From the NCBI RefSeq assembly GCF_900100765.1, contig NZ_FNFO01000004.1, forward strand, positions 124,001-188,000: a stretch of DNA of 64,000 nucleotides. Direction: 5' to 3'. Of this stretch, positions 26,938 through 35,508 are shown in pieces; position 1 is the stretch's first letter; the number at the start of each line of letters is the position of its first letter. The position numbers and the translations under genes are program-made. A model generated the notes under the pieces. That model did no database searches, was not told where the DNA came from, and saw nothing but the letters and a program-made list of their open reading frames with translations. The DNA is from Catalinimonas alkaloidigena (lineage in GTDB: Bacteria > Bacteroidota > Bacteroidia > Cytophagales > Flexibacteraceae).

Positions 26938-29900
26938 ATGAAGCTCTTACAAAACGTCACCCTGTGGTTTCAGGCAGGCCATTCCGATAAAGTATACGAA
27001 GTCGATCTAGTAGAAACGCCGCAGGGGTTTCTGGTCAATTTCCGGTACGGCCGCCGCGGAGCAACGCTACGCGACGGCACCAAAACCCCCTCGCCCGTTT
27101 CCGAAGCCGAAGCGCAGCAAGTGTTTGACAAGCTCATTGCAAGCAAGAAAAAAGAAGGGTACCGCGAAACCACTGTCGCGCCGGCCGTCACCACTGCGCC
27201 TCCCCTCCACGTCTCTGCCGAAACGCCTTCCCGGTTGTTGCAACAGCTACATGCTGCGTTACAGCAAGGTGATACTTCCGAGCGGCCGCTAACCCGGCTG
27301 GTTTGGCAGGTGGGTGAGTTGCGCCTGCCCGAAGCCGTGCCCCTGTTGGTGCAGCAGCTTCCCCGCGCCGATGAGTTGCAACAATATTGTATCGTTTGGG
27401 CCCTGGGTCGGTGCGGTAGTAAAGACGCGGTGCCGGTACTGGAACAGCTTTACCAGGGAAAAGCCACCAAAGAAAAAGTACGGCGGATTACCCACGCGGC
27501 ACTCCTGGCCCTGACGGATGGTCCTACACGGAGAGTCGTACTCGATGCCGTCTTGACCGAATTGCCCGCCGATCTGGCAAAAGAAGTTCGTCGGGGCTCG
27601 ACCGCAACGGCACGATCCGTCGCTGAGCGCCATCTCGCTCGTCCCAAGCATGCCTACCTGTTGGAACTTCTCTACCTGCTCGCACCCGATTTTCCGGCCG
27701 CCCGCGAGGTAGTGTCGAGGCAACTCCGTACAATGCCACTGGAAGCGGGCACCTTCCGGTCGCTCCGGCATATTTTCAAAATCGCTGAGTTCCGGGACGA
27801 TGCCGCCGTTTTTGCACAACTGGCCTACCGTTTTGAGAAAGCTAAGCACGCCTTTCGGCAAGGGTCGTCGTACTACCGTCGTCAACGCATCTACCTCGAT
27901 GGCGAGTGGGTGCCTGTACAGCAGGAGCTAACCCAAGAAAACAGTCGGCTGGCTTACTCGGAACGGACCCGCCACTACCTGCGTCGACGGGTCTGGCGTA
28001 CGCTCCGGCGTTTGGGAGAGCGAGGTGATGCCGATTATACCGCCTGGGCTGCCCAGGTACTGCTCCAGTTTTCTGATGCGCAGGATCAGGGCGAAGTCCG
28101 GACGATCCGCCGGTCGTGGTGGGACTGGAAGGCCCGGATGATGCGCGAAAAAGTCAAGTATTACGACACCTACGCCGGCTACCTGGCGTTCAATCACATT
28201 CTCTACACCAACAGTCCGCGCTACGAACTGAAACGCAATCGCTGGGCCTGGACTTGCCAGGGCGAATACCAACCCGGCCAACCTGCCCCCAACGCGCGCG
28301 AAGAGGCCTTCCCTCAGCTTTGGGACAAGAGTCCAGAGCCGATCCTGCTGCTGTTAAGTGAAAGCACCAGCGAACGCGTATTGCAGTTTGCCGAGAAGGT
28401 GTTTCGGGCCAATCCCTCGTTCAGTAAACACATCAAAGTAGCGCATCTGGTGAAGATGCTGCAACAGCCGTCGCTTCTTGTGAACCGGCTGGCCCTGGAA
28501 CTGGCCGCGGCCCATTACGACCCGGCTGCGCCGGATTTGGCGCTGGTCCGTGCGATGTTGCAAAGTCCGCTGGTGGAAGCGCGCGACCTGGGCTGGACGT
28601 GGGTCGAAGCCCAAACGGCGTATTTCCTTCACGAGACGCTCTTGTTCGCCGATCTGTTATTGAGTCCGTTTGCCGACGTGCAGGAGCGGGCGCATCAGGA
28701 ACTCGCGCAGGCTACGCTACCGGAAACACAGACCGAACTGATGGTGGCGCACGTGCTGGCGCAGGTACTCCAATGTTCTTCGGAAGCGGATCGCCCTTGT
28801 CTGGAGCGTGCGGCACTGTTTCTCCCCACCCTCTTCGAAAAGAAACTACAAAACCTGCCGCTGGCGCAGATCGATCAACTGTTGCACCACCCGCTGCCGG
28901 AGGTGCAGGCCCTGGCCGGACGCATTCTACTGATTCACCAGACGCCGGTCAGCGACCTGCCCCCGGAGTTGTTAGGCACCCTGACCGGTTCGCCGCACGC
29001 CGCCGTACGTCAGGTAGGCGTGGCGCTGTTCGGCAAACAGACCGACGACGAACTGCTGGCCGCACCGAACCTGCTGCTGGCCTTTGCCACGGCTCCCTAT
29101 CCGGAAGTACGCGAAGCCGTACGGCCCATCGTCCAACGGCTGGCAGCCGGTCACCCCGACTTTGGCACCACCCTACTGGAGCAACTGCTGCCGTTCTTGC
29201 GCCGGAAAGAAACCTATGAAGGACTGCACGACGACCTGCTGACGCTGGTACAGGAGGCACTGCCCGAAGCGTTACGACAGCTCAGCCCGGAAACGGCCTG
29301 GGAATTTCTCACCTCCCGCCGCCCGACGTCACAACGATTGGGTGCACAGTTGCTGGGCACCACGCTCCGGGGCGAGGCGCTTTCGGTACGGCAGTTGGTC
29401 CGGCTGGCCAACCACGAGATGTTGTCCGTTCGCCAGTGGGTGGGGGCGCAATTCGAAGCGCAGACCGACCGCATGAAAACACAACCGGCCGAAGCGTTAC
29501 GGCTGCTCGATGCATCGTGGGAGGATGCCCGGCAGTTCGGCTTTGCCTACTTCGAGCAGCATTTCGATGAAGCGACCTGGACACCGGAGCTGCTGGTTTC
29601 CGTTTGTGATAGCACTCGGCCCGACGTGCAAGCGTTCGGTCGGAAGCTGCTCGATCAGTACTTTAAGAAAGAAGACGGACAGACGTATCTGGTGCAACTG
29701 AGTCAGCACCCCGCCCCGGCCTTGCAACAGCAGGCAACACAGTACCTTGAAGACTACGCCGCCGGGAAACCCGATGTGCTGGAAACACTCACGCCCTATT
29801 TTCAGACCGTGCTTTCGCAAGTCAACCGCAGCGGCCGGGCCAAGCGCGACGTATTCGCCTTCTTGAAAGCCGAAGCGCTCAAAAGCCGGGCGGCCGCCGA

Positions 29901-30063
29901 GATCATCGCGCCCCTCATCACGCGCCAGTCCCTCACGATGGCCGTAGCCGACAAAGCCGCGTGCCTGCAAATTTTACGCGACCTGCGCCAGGCGTATCCC
30001 GATCTGGAGCAACCGCTTTCCATTCGTTCTGTTCGTACCTATTCCTCTGATCATGCAGTTTGA
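26938..30063 (+). CDS. WGR-domain HEAT/ARM-repeat protein of the retron locus
   Basis: 1041 residues from ATG 26938; an upstream ATG at 26815 would add a disordered 41-residue lead and was not chosen. Residues 1-75 are a WGR-like domain (KLLQNVTLWFQAGHSDKVYEVDLVE ... FLVNFRYGRRGATL), a nucleic-acid-binding module also seen in PARPs. The remainder is a long helical solenoid of HEAT/ARM-like repeats rich in Leu, Ala, Gln and Arg (for example LQQYCIVWALGRCGSKDAVPVLEQL, and many repeats from 560 onward). No enzyme motif seen, so it is probably a scaffold or nucleic-acid-sensing component. Its last 11 nt overlap the next gene's start, so the two proteins are translationally coupled and probably act together, most likely as effectors of the retron downstream. 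Confidence 0.88.
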   Translation: MKLLQNVTLWFQAGHSDKVYEVDLVETPQGFLVNFRYGRRGATLRDGTKTPSPVSEAEAQQVFDKLIASKKKEGYRETTVAPAVTTAPPLHVSAETPSRLLQQLHAALQQGDTSERPLTRLVWQVGELRLPEAVPLLVQQLPRADELQQYCIVWALGRCGSKDAVPVLEQLYQGKATKEKVRRITHAALLALTDGPTRRVVLDAVLTELPADLAKEVRRGSTATARSVAERHLARPKHAYLLELLYLLAPDFPAAREVVSRQLRTMPLEAGTFRSLRHIFKIAEFRDDAAVFAQLAYRFEKAKHAFRQGSSYYRRQRIYLDGEWVPVQQELTQENSRLAYSERTRHYLRRRVWRTLRRLGERGDADYTAWAAQVLLQFSDAQDQGEVRTIRRSWWDWKARMMREKVKYYDTYAGYLAFNHILYTNSPRYELKRNRWAWTCQGEYQPGQPAPNAREEAFPQLWDKSPEPILLLLSESTSERVLQFAEKVFRANPSFSKHIKVAHLVKMLQQPSLLVNRLALELAAAHYDPAAPDLALVRAMLQSPLVEARDLGWTWVEAQTAYFLHETLLFADLLLSPFADVQERAHQELAQATLPETQTELMVAHVLAQVLQCSSEADRPCLERAALFLPTLFEKKLQNLPLAQIDQLLHHPLPEVQALAGRILLIHQTPVSDLPPELLGTLTGSPHAAVRQVGVALFGKQTDDELLAAPNLLLAFATAPYPEVREAVRPIVQRLAAGHPDFGTTLLEQLLPFLRRKETYEGLHDDLLTLVQEALPEALRQLSPETAWEFLTSRRPTSQRLGAQLLGTTLRGEALSVRQLVRLANHEMLSVRQWVGAQFEAQTDRMKTQPAEALRLLDASWEDARQFGFAYFEQHFDEATWTPELLVSVCDSTRPDVQAFGRKLLDQYFKKEDGQTYLVQLSQHPAPALQQQATQYLEDYAAGKPDVLETLTPYFQTVLSQVNRSGRAKRDVFAFLKAEALKSRAAAEIIAPLITRQSLTMAVADKAACLQILRDLRQAYPDLEQPLSIRSVRTYSSDHAV

Positions 30064-31714
30064 ACATAAATACCTGGGGCAATCGTCCGTAACCAGCCAG
30101 GCCCGGTCGGTCGACATGCAGTTTACGCCCGACCTCTACCGTCCGCCGACGTTCTTTTCGGGCAAACTGGCCCAACCCATCGCGTTTCGGGAGGCCATGT
30201 CGGCGCTGCACCACGTGGTCGTTTCCGACCTGCGCTTTCATCCGAGAGACAAGTCCGACTACAAGGCGTGGGCCGCACAACAGGAAATCGCTCAGCTGGA
30301 AGAGTTGATGGCGGGGCGGGGCGAGTTGCGCGCACAAATTCAGGGGTTGCGCGAGCAGTTGGGCACGGTTCACGAAGCGATGCACAAGATCCGTAAGCCG
30401 TTTTACGACGCCCGGCAAAAGTTTTTCCAGTACATCTACCAACGCGACAAAGACCTCTGGTTCGTGCTCGATCCGGTCATCACGGTCCATCCCGACGAAG
30501 TCTTTTTCGAGTGTTTCAGCCAGGACGAATCGAGCTACGGCAAGCTGAGTTGCAACTTCGAGGTGTTCCGCGACATGCAGGAGTTTGCCTGTGGCACGAC
30601 CAACATCGACTACTCGGCGGCGCTGTACAACGAGTTTCAGAAGATCCGCGACTACAAAGAGACCAAACTACACATCGACCCGAACGGGTTTGTGGTGCAA
30701 ACCACGAACGAAGATGCCTTTACAGAGGTCAAGATCGACCTGCCCGACAGTTGGGTGCGTGGCTTTCTGCAAGTAAGCTCGGCGATGACGATGCCCATGA
30801 TTCAGGTCGACCTGCACCCGATGGACGTCCACAACCTGTGCTTTGTGCTGCGTCGCCAGAAAGAAAAGATAGGTCCGCGTTCGCTCCGCTACCTACTGAC
30901 GCCCGGTGAGCCAGTGAAATTACTGCTGGAGCCCTGGAACCTGGAGATCACATGCCCCCGCTCCATTTATACCGGCAGCGAGGCGCACAATATTCGCGTG
31001 TGGGGCCGCCGACGGCTTCTGATTCTGGAGCGGTTAGTTCCGGTGGCCCGGAAGTTTACCGTCCATCTCCTTGGCACAGGCATGCCTTCGTTCTACCAGG
31101 CCGACCTGGGCGATCTTCAGTTCACGCTGGGACTTTCGGGCTGGACGGCCAACGACTGGTCGCAGGCGGGGAACTTCGACCTGCTCGCGCCGCGAACGCA
31201 GGTCGATCTGGTGACGAAAGAAAAGATTTTCCAGGCGCTGAAAAAAGAGTGGTACGGCACTTCGACGGCGTTGAGCCAACGTCTTGGGTTAGAGAACCGC
31301 GTGGTGGAAGGTGCGCTGGCGGCTTACACGCAGGCGGGCCGCGTCATCTACGATCTGAACAAAGGCGTCTACCGCGTGCGGGAACTGAGTCAGGAACCGC
31401 TGGCCCTTGATCAATTGCGGTTTTCGAATCCGCGCGAAGAAGAAGCCTCACGACTGGTGCAGGAAGGTAAGGTGCTGATTACCACCGAAAATCGTACGGA
31501 CGAAGGGCTGCAGCTGGTCGGGCGGGTGGAGGACAGACGGCGGACGTTTCATCCGAAACTGCACCTCGACCGGGACGAGCGCATCACCTCGGCCGAATGC
31601 ACATGTAACTTCTATCAGCAAAATAAGCTGTATCAGGGCCCTTGTGGCCATATGCTGGCCCTGAGGCTAGCGCAACAACGGAAAGGGTGGTATTCGCCGA
31701 TGTCGATGAATTAG
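30053..31714 (+). CDS. Winged-helix/SWIM zinc-finger protein of the retron locus
   Basis: 553 residues; its ATG overlaps the upstream stop region by 11 nt. A coiled-coil segment (about 80-110; IAQLEELMAGRGELRAQIQGLREQL) is followed by a mixed region. A winged helix (about 384-440) reads TKEKIFQALKKEWYGTSTALSQRLGLENRVVEGALAAYTQAGRVIYDLNKGVYRV. A SWIM zinc finger is near the C-terminus, C516-x-C518 ... C531-x-H533. SWIM and winged-helix modules bind nucleic acid or proteins. From memory, one retron type in the published classification pairs an ARM/HEAT protein with a winged-helix-SWIM protein, which is the arrangement here. The retron RNA starts 47 nt after its stop. Confidence 0.87.
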   Translation: MQFEHKYLGQSSVTSQARSVDMQFTPDLYRPPTFFSGKLAQPIAFREAMSALHHVVVSDLRFHPRDKSDYKAWAAQQEIAQLEELMAGRGELRAQIQGLREQLGTVHEAMHKIRKPFYDARQKFFQYIYQRDKDLWFVLDPVITVHPDEVFFECFSQDESSYGKLSCNFEVFRDMQEFACGTTNIDYSAALYNEFQKIRDYKETKLHIDPNGFVVQTTNEDAFTEVKIDLPDSWVRGFLQVSSAMTMPMIQVDLHPMDVHNLCFVLRRQKEKIGPRSLRYLLTPGEPVKLLLEPWNLEITCPRSIYTGSEAHNIRVWGRRRLLILERLVPVARKFTVHLLGTGMPSFYQADLGDLQFTLGLSGWTANDWSQAGNFDLLAPRTQVDLVTKEKIFQALKKEWYGTSTALSQRLGLENRVVEGALAAYTQAGRVIYDLNKGVYRVRELSQEPLALDQLRFSNPREEEASRLVQEGKVLITTENRTDEGLQLVGRVEDRRRTFHPKLHLDRDERITSAECTCNFYQQNKLYQGPCGHMLALRLAQQRKGWYSPMSMN

Positions 31715-31761
31715 CGCTTTTTCCACTTGTATACTTCTGAAAATCAAAACAATTTGAACCC

Positions 31762-31984
31762 GCAGTGACGCAGCCTCCACACCTTGCAACCCGGGCGGTG
31801 GATCGCCGTCCATGCACGTAGCTTTCGCTCGCATCACAGGCACACTCTTGACGGTGGCTGGTACACTACTACCCCTGATTGCAGTGTGATTTCCGGGAAC
31901 TCAATGCGTAGGGGTAGTAGTGTACCAGCCTTGAGTTGAGTGCTCCCGTCCCCAGAATGTTCGAAGGTAGGCTCGCGTCACTGC
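31762..31984 (+). ncRNA. Retron msr-msd non-coding RNA
   Basis: 223-nt transcript inferred between the SWIM gene and the RT gene. The ends pair as retron a1/a2: GCAGTGACGC (31762-31771) with GCGTCACTGC (31975-31984). After one bulged C, AGCCT (31772-31776) pairs with AGGCT (31969-31973). An AGC triplet at 31772-31774 directly after the first paired block offers the expected branching G at about 31773. The msr part (to about 31850) has short stems such as TCCAC/GTGGA (31776-31780/31798-31802) and CCGTC/GACGG (31806-31810/31850-31854). The msd part holds the long perfect hairpin listed separately. The RT start is 11 nt after a2. Exact RNA ends are unknown. Confidence 0.85.
31856..31930 (+). repeat. 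Perfect 21-bp msd stem of the retron
   Basis: Positions 31856-31876 and 31910-31930 are exact reverse complements over 21 nt, with a 33-nt loop (31877-31909). The arms begin GGCTGGTACAC and end TGTACCAGCC. A long perfect stem just upstream of a retron RT is the hallmark of the reverse-transcribed msd segment. This stem should appear in the msDNA. Confidence 0.9.
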
Positions 31985-31995
31985 TTTTTCCACTC

Positions 31996-33573
31996 ATGGC
32001 TGAAGAAACGCCCCCGCAACCCCGCACCCGTCAGGAACTTTACGATCAGGTCCGTCAGTCGTCGCGCGAAGCGGTAACGCTCCGCGAAATGGCCCGCATG
32101 GGCTTCTGGCCGAAAGGCCAAGGCATTCCCCCGATTCCGCAAGCGCTGTTGGAAAAGCAGCAAGCACTGCAACAGGAGTTGCAACCGCTCGTCGAGCAGA
32201 GCCGCAAGATGGAAGACCGGGTGCGGATGCTGAAAGAACTCCGGAAGAAACGGATGGCGGAATCGCGCCAGAAGCGGAAAGAAACCAAAGAACGACGCGA
32301 ACGGGAACGGCAGGCCCGGCAGGCCGCCTGGGAGCAGCGCAAAACGCACGAAATTCTTTACCTGGGTGAAGGGGTTTCAGGCGGTCTGTCGCAAACGGAC
32401 GACGATGCGCAAAAGCTCCAGCATTACCAGCTGCCCCGGTTCGAAAACGCGAAAGCCCTCGCCGAAGACATGGGCATTACGGTCAACGCATTACGATTCC
32501 TGGCCTACAACCGCCCCGTCTCGACCCTGACGCACTACCAGCGGTTTACCATGCCAAAAAAAACGGGTGGACAACGGCTGATTTCGGCCCCCATGCCGCG
32601 CCTAAAAGACGCGCAATACTGGGTGCTACACCACCTCCTGCAACTGCTGCCGGTCCACGAAGCGGTACACGGCTTTTGCGCAGGACGTTCGATCGTCAGC
32701 AACGCGAGGCCGCACGTCGGTCGACAGGTGGTACTCAACTTTGATTTGAAAGATTTCTTTCCGACGCTGACGTATACCCGCATCAAAGGGCTGTTTTGCG
32801 CGTTAGGGTACGCCGAAGCCATCGCTACGCCGCTCGCGCTGCTCTGCACCGAACCCGATACGGACGAGGTGACGCTCGACGGACAAACGTACTACGTCGC
32901 CAACGGCGAACGCTACCTGCCGCAAGGTGCCCCGACCAGCCCGGCCCTGACGAACCTGATCTGCCTCCGTCTGGACCGACGCCTCACGGGCTTGGCTACA
33001 AAACTTGGTTTTACCTACACCCGCTACGCCGACGACCTGACGTTCTCGGCCGATGCGGAGGGTATGAAGCACATCAATACGCTACGCGTGATGCTGCACC
33101 GCATTGTGGAAGAAGAAGGCTTTCAGGTACATCCGGATAAAAGCCGCGTCATGCGGAAGGGCAGCAAGCAGGAAGTCACTGGCATTGTCGTGAACGAAAA
33201 ACCGGGCGTAGACCGCGCGACCCTGCGTCGCTTCCGGGCGCTGCTGTTCCAGATCGAAAAGGACGGGATTGCCGGCAAGCGCTGGGGCACGTCGCCCGAC
33301 GTAGTGGCCGCCATCCACGGGTATGCCAACTTCGTCGCGATGGTCGATCCTGAGAAAGGTAAAGCGCTGCAGGAGCGCGTGGCCCGGATCATCGCCACGG
33401 TAGCGCCTCACTTCAAAAAACGTCCCCGGAAAACTTATCCGGCCCGGTCGGGCAAGTGGTTGCAAACCGCTTCCTCGGAGGCGTCGTCTTCGGAAGCATC
33501 CACGGACTCCGGCAATGTCAACGCAATTCCAGAGCCACCCGCCGCCAAAAAGCCCTGGTGGAAATTCTGGTAG
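31996..33573 (+). CDS. Retron-type reverse transcriptase
   Basis: 525 residues from ATG 31996, chosen because it lies just after a2; in-frame ATG 31957 and TTG 31936 would start inside the ncRNA. Residues ~15-120 form an Arg/Lys/Glu/Gln-rich helical extension, probably a coiled coil. The RT domain has HYQRFTMPKKTGGQRLISAP, LNFDLKDFFPTLT (motif A Asp), LPQGAPTSPALTNLIC, and YTRYADDLTFS with Y344-A-D-D347. Two retron-specific motifs are present, N236-A-R-P-H240 (NAxxH) and V394-T-G396. Overall style resembles myxobacterial Mx162/Sa163-type enzymes. The C-terminal ~40 residues are Ser/Glu/Ala-rich and end KKPWWKFW, an unusual tryptophan-rich tail. It makes branched msDNA from the upstream RNA. 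Confidence 0.93.
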   Translation: MAEETPPQPRTRQELYDQVRQSSREAVTLREMARMGFWPKGQGIPPIPQALLEKQQALQQELQPLVEQSRKMEDRVRMLKELRKKRMAESRQKRKETKERRERERQARQAAWEQRKTHEILYLGEGVSGGLSQTDDDAQKLQHYQLPRFENAKALAEDMGITVNALRFLAYNRPVSTLTHYQRFTMPKKTGGQRLISAPMPRLKDAQYWVLHHLLQLLPVHEAVHGFCAGRSIVSNARPHVGRQVVLNFDLKDFFPTLTYTRIKGLFCALGYAEAIATPLALLCTEPDTDEVTLDGQTYYVANGERYLPQGAPTSPALTNLICLRLDRRLTGLATKLGFTYTRYADDLTFSADAEGMKHINTLRVMLHRIVEEEGFQVHPDKSRVMRKGSKQEVTGIVVNEKPGVDRATLRRFRALLFQIEKDGIAGKRWGTSPDVVAAIHGYANFVAMVDPEKGKALQERVARIIATVAPHFKKRPRKTYPARSGKWLQTASSEASSSEASTDSGNVNAIPEPPAAKKPWWKFW

Positions 33574-33589
33574 TTTTACCTTTCGAGCC

Positions 33590-34144
33590 ATGTCAACCCC
33601 CATTCGTAGCCAAGCCGAGCTGCTCCAGGCGCTTGCACAAGGATACCAACCCAAGTACCTGTTTTTCTGGGGACATCAACCGCGCAAAGACGGCACCCTC
33701 GGGAAAGAGTGTTTCAGCCAGTGGTGGTCCGCGCCCTTCGAAGTCGAAGGCATCACTTACCTAACGGCAGAACATTACATGATGGCAGAAAAGGCGCGTT
33801 TGTTCGGCGACGAAGACGTGCGGGCGCAAATCCTCGAAGCTACGCATCCTCATCAAGTAAAAAAGTTAGGCCGACAGGTGCGGAATTATGCCGATACGGT
33901 CTGGCAACAACACCGTTTCGACATTGTAGTCGCCGGTAACCTGGCGAAATTCAGCCAGCACCCACCGCTGCGTGAGTTCCTTGTGGCGACAAAAGAACGC
34001 ATTCTGGTCGAGGCCAGCCCGGTCGATTCCATCTGGGGCATTGGCCTCACCGGCGACGACCCACGCGCTGCACAGCCGCACCAGTGGCAAGGATTGAATC
34101 TATTGGGTTATGCGCTGATGGAGGTACGCGATCGGCTTGCGTAG
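33590..34144 (+). CDS. NADAR-family protein (YbiA-like ADP-ribose/riboside glycosidase fold)
   Basis: 184 residues from ATG 33590, 16 nt after the RT stop on the same strand. NADAR/YbiA signatures are clear: YLFFWGHQPRKDG, CFSQWWSAPFEVEGITYLTAEHYMMAEKARLFGDED, GNLAKFSQHPPLREFLVATKERILVEASPVDSIWGIGLTGDD and GLNLLGYALMEVRDRL, with the conserved Trp, Glu and Asp residues of the family. Characterised relatives hydrolyse N-glycosidic bonds, including riboflavin intermediates (YbiA) and, in some branches, ADP-ribose on guanine in DNA. The spacing implies co-transcription with the retron RT. Whether it is part of the defence system or a passenger cannot be told from sequence. Confidence 0.9.
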   Translation: MSTPIRSQAELLQALAQGYQPKYLFFWGHQPRKDGTLGKECFSQWWSAPFEVEGITYLTAEHYMMAEKARLFGDEDVRAQILEATHPHQVKKLGRQVRNYADTVWQQHRFDIVVAGNLAKFSQHPPLREFLVATKERILVEASPVDSIWGIGLTGDDPRAAQPHQWQGLNLLGYALMEVRDRLA

Positions 34145-34147
34145 CGG

Positions 34148-34804
34148 TTACTCGATGGTATAAATACCGTGTTTGATGGCGTAGATCACCAGCCCTACGC
34201 GCGAAGTCACGTTCAGTTTTTTGAACAACCCTTCCCGGATACCTTCCACCACGCGGGGGTGCACCTGCAACAGCGGCGAAAACGACTTGTACGGCAATTC
34301 CGTGCAGGCCAGCTTCAAAAATTCGACTTCGCGTTCGTTCAGTTCCACCTGCACCTCTTTCTTCCGCACCAAGTTGTTGTACAACACTTGCGTAACATGC
34401 GACGAATAGTACGTCCCTTCCTGGTCTATCGCTTGCAGAGCGGCCTGCAACTCTTCGGGATCGGCATTTTTTAACACATAACCGTTGACCCCCGCTTTCA
34501 GCATCTTCAGGATCGTCTCTTCATCGTTGTGCATCGACAAGGCCAGAATCTTCACCTCCGGGTACCGCTGCTCCATCCAACGGGCGGTTTCAAATCCATC
34601 CATAATGGGCATGCTGATGTCGAGCAGCAGAATGTCGGGTAAGTTCTGGGGAGAAAGCTGCTGCACAAACTCCCGGCCGTTGCTTGCTTCGCCCACGACC
34701 TGATAGCCGGCGAAGCCGTTCACCAGTTCGACCATGCCTTTCCGGAACAACAGGTGGTCGTCTACCAGCACAACGTGGGTGGTGGTCTGTGTGGTCGAGA
34801 TCAT
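34148..34804 (-). CDS. Response regulator (NarL-like receiver, divergent output domain)
   Basis: 218 residues. The receiver domain (about 8-128) has DD16, phospho-acceptor Asp62 in ILLLDISMPIMDGF, ALSMHNDEE and GVNGYVLKNADPEEL. The C-terminal domain begins like a LuxR HTH (LNEREVEFLKLACTELPYKSFSPLLQVHPRVVEGIREGLFKKLNV) but lacks the usual SNKEIA-type turn, so DNA binding is uncertain. It overlaps the histidine kinase gene by 4 nt (ATGA) and follows it on the same strand, a coupled two-component pair. Convergent with the NADAR gene, 3 nt apart. Confidence 0.92.
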   Translation of the reverse strand: MISTTQTTTHVVLVDDHLLFRKGMVELVNGFAGYQVVGEASNGREFVQQLSPQNLPDILLLDISMPIMDGFETARWMEQRYPEVKILALSMHNDEETILKMLKAGVNGYVLKNADPEELQAALQAIDQEGTYYSSHVTQVLYNNLVRKKEVQVELNEREVEFLKLACTELPYKSFSPLLQVHPRVVEGIREGLFKKLNVTSRVGLVIYAIKHGIYTIE

Positions 34805-35508
34805 GACACAACAGGGTAGGGAATGCGCAAATAGACCCGTGTCCCCTCGCCCGGGCGACTCTGCAGCGAAAAATCAGCCTGAATCAAAGCGGCCCGGTAC
34901 TGCATCGCTCCAATGCCGGTGTCGTCCGCAGGCGAGGTGCGATGAGTCAATTGGTCGGCTTCAAATCCTTCGCCGTCGTCTTCCAGCGTCAGCGTTATGC
35001 CATCGTCGGTATGGTGTATGGTCACTACGATGTGGGTAGCCTGTGCGTGGCTGACCACGTTGGTGAGGGCCTCCTGCACAATTCGAAAAGCCAGCAGCTT
35101 GCGTGAGGCCTCAAGCGCGTCAACCGCTTGGCCCGTTACGCGGAGACTGGTTTCGCAGACGCCGGTTTTGCGGATGGTTTCCAGTTGTGCCTGTACAGAT
35201 TCCGACAGTGTATGCTCTGCCACGAACGCGCTTCCCAAGGGCGTCGACAAGCTGCGCAAATCTTCGATGGCGCGGTCGAGCAACGCCTTGCAGGTCCCCA
35301 CTTTTTGATCGAACAGTTCGGGCGTAGCACCTTTGATGGTACTGACGTGCAGACGGGTAAGCGACAAAAGCTGACCGATGTTATCGTGAATTTCTTTGGT
35401 CAGGGCCTGGAACGTATGCGCTTGCATCTCCAGGTGGGTTTTCAGAATCTCGCGCTGAAGAAGATGCTCGTTGTCGGAAGCTGGGTTGAAAGAGGAAGTT
35501 CGAGTCAT
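34801..35508 (-). CDS. HisKA_3-type sensor histidine kinase
   Basis: 235 residues. A helical N-terminus leads to TKEIHDNIGQLLSLTRLHVSTIKG with phospho-acceptor His41, typical of the HisKA_3 (NarX/DesK) class. The HATPase_c domain has IVQEALTNVVSHAQATHI, LTLEDDGEGFEAD, DTGIGAMQYRAALIQADFSLQSRPGEGTRVYLRIPY. No sensor or membrane segment is present, so input must come through a partner protein. Partner of the response regulator that overlaps it by 4 nt. Confidence 0.92.
   Translation of the reverse strand: MTRTSSFNPASDNEHLLQREILKTHLEMQAHTFQALTKEIHDNIGQLLSLTRLHVSTIKGATPELFDQKVGTCKALLDRAIEDLRSLSTPLGSAFVAEHTLSESVQAQLETIRKTGVCETSLRVTGQAVDALEASRKLLAFRIVQEALTNVVSHAQATHIVVTIHHTDDGITLTLEDDGEGFEADQLTHRTSPADDTGIGAMQYRAALIQADFSLQSRPGEGTRVYLRIPYPVVS

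Noticed and set aside
31996-33573. RT as group II intron maturase, diversity-generating retroelement RT or CRISPR-associated RT
   Set aside because: No maturase/HNH domain or intron ends, no template/variable repeat pair or Avd gene, and no cas genes or CRISPR array. The NAxxH and VTG motifs and matched a1/a2 RNA fit a retron.
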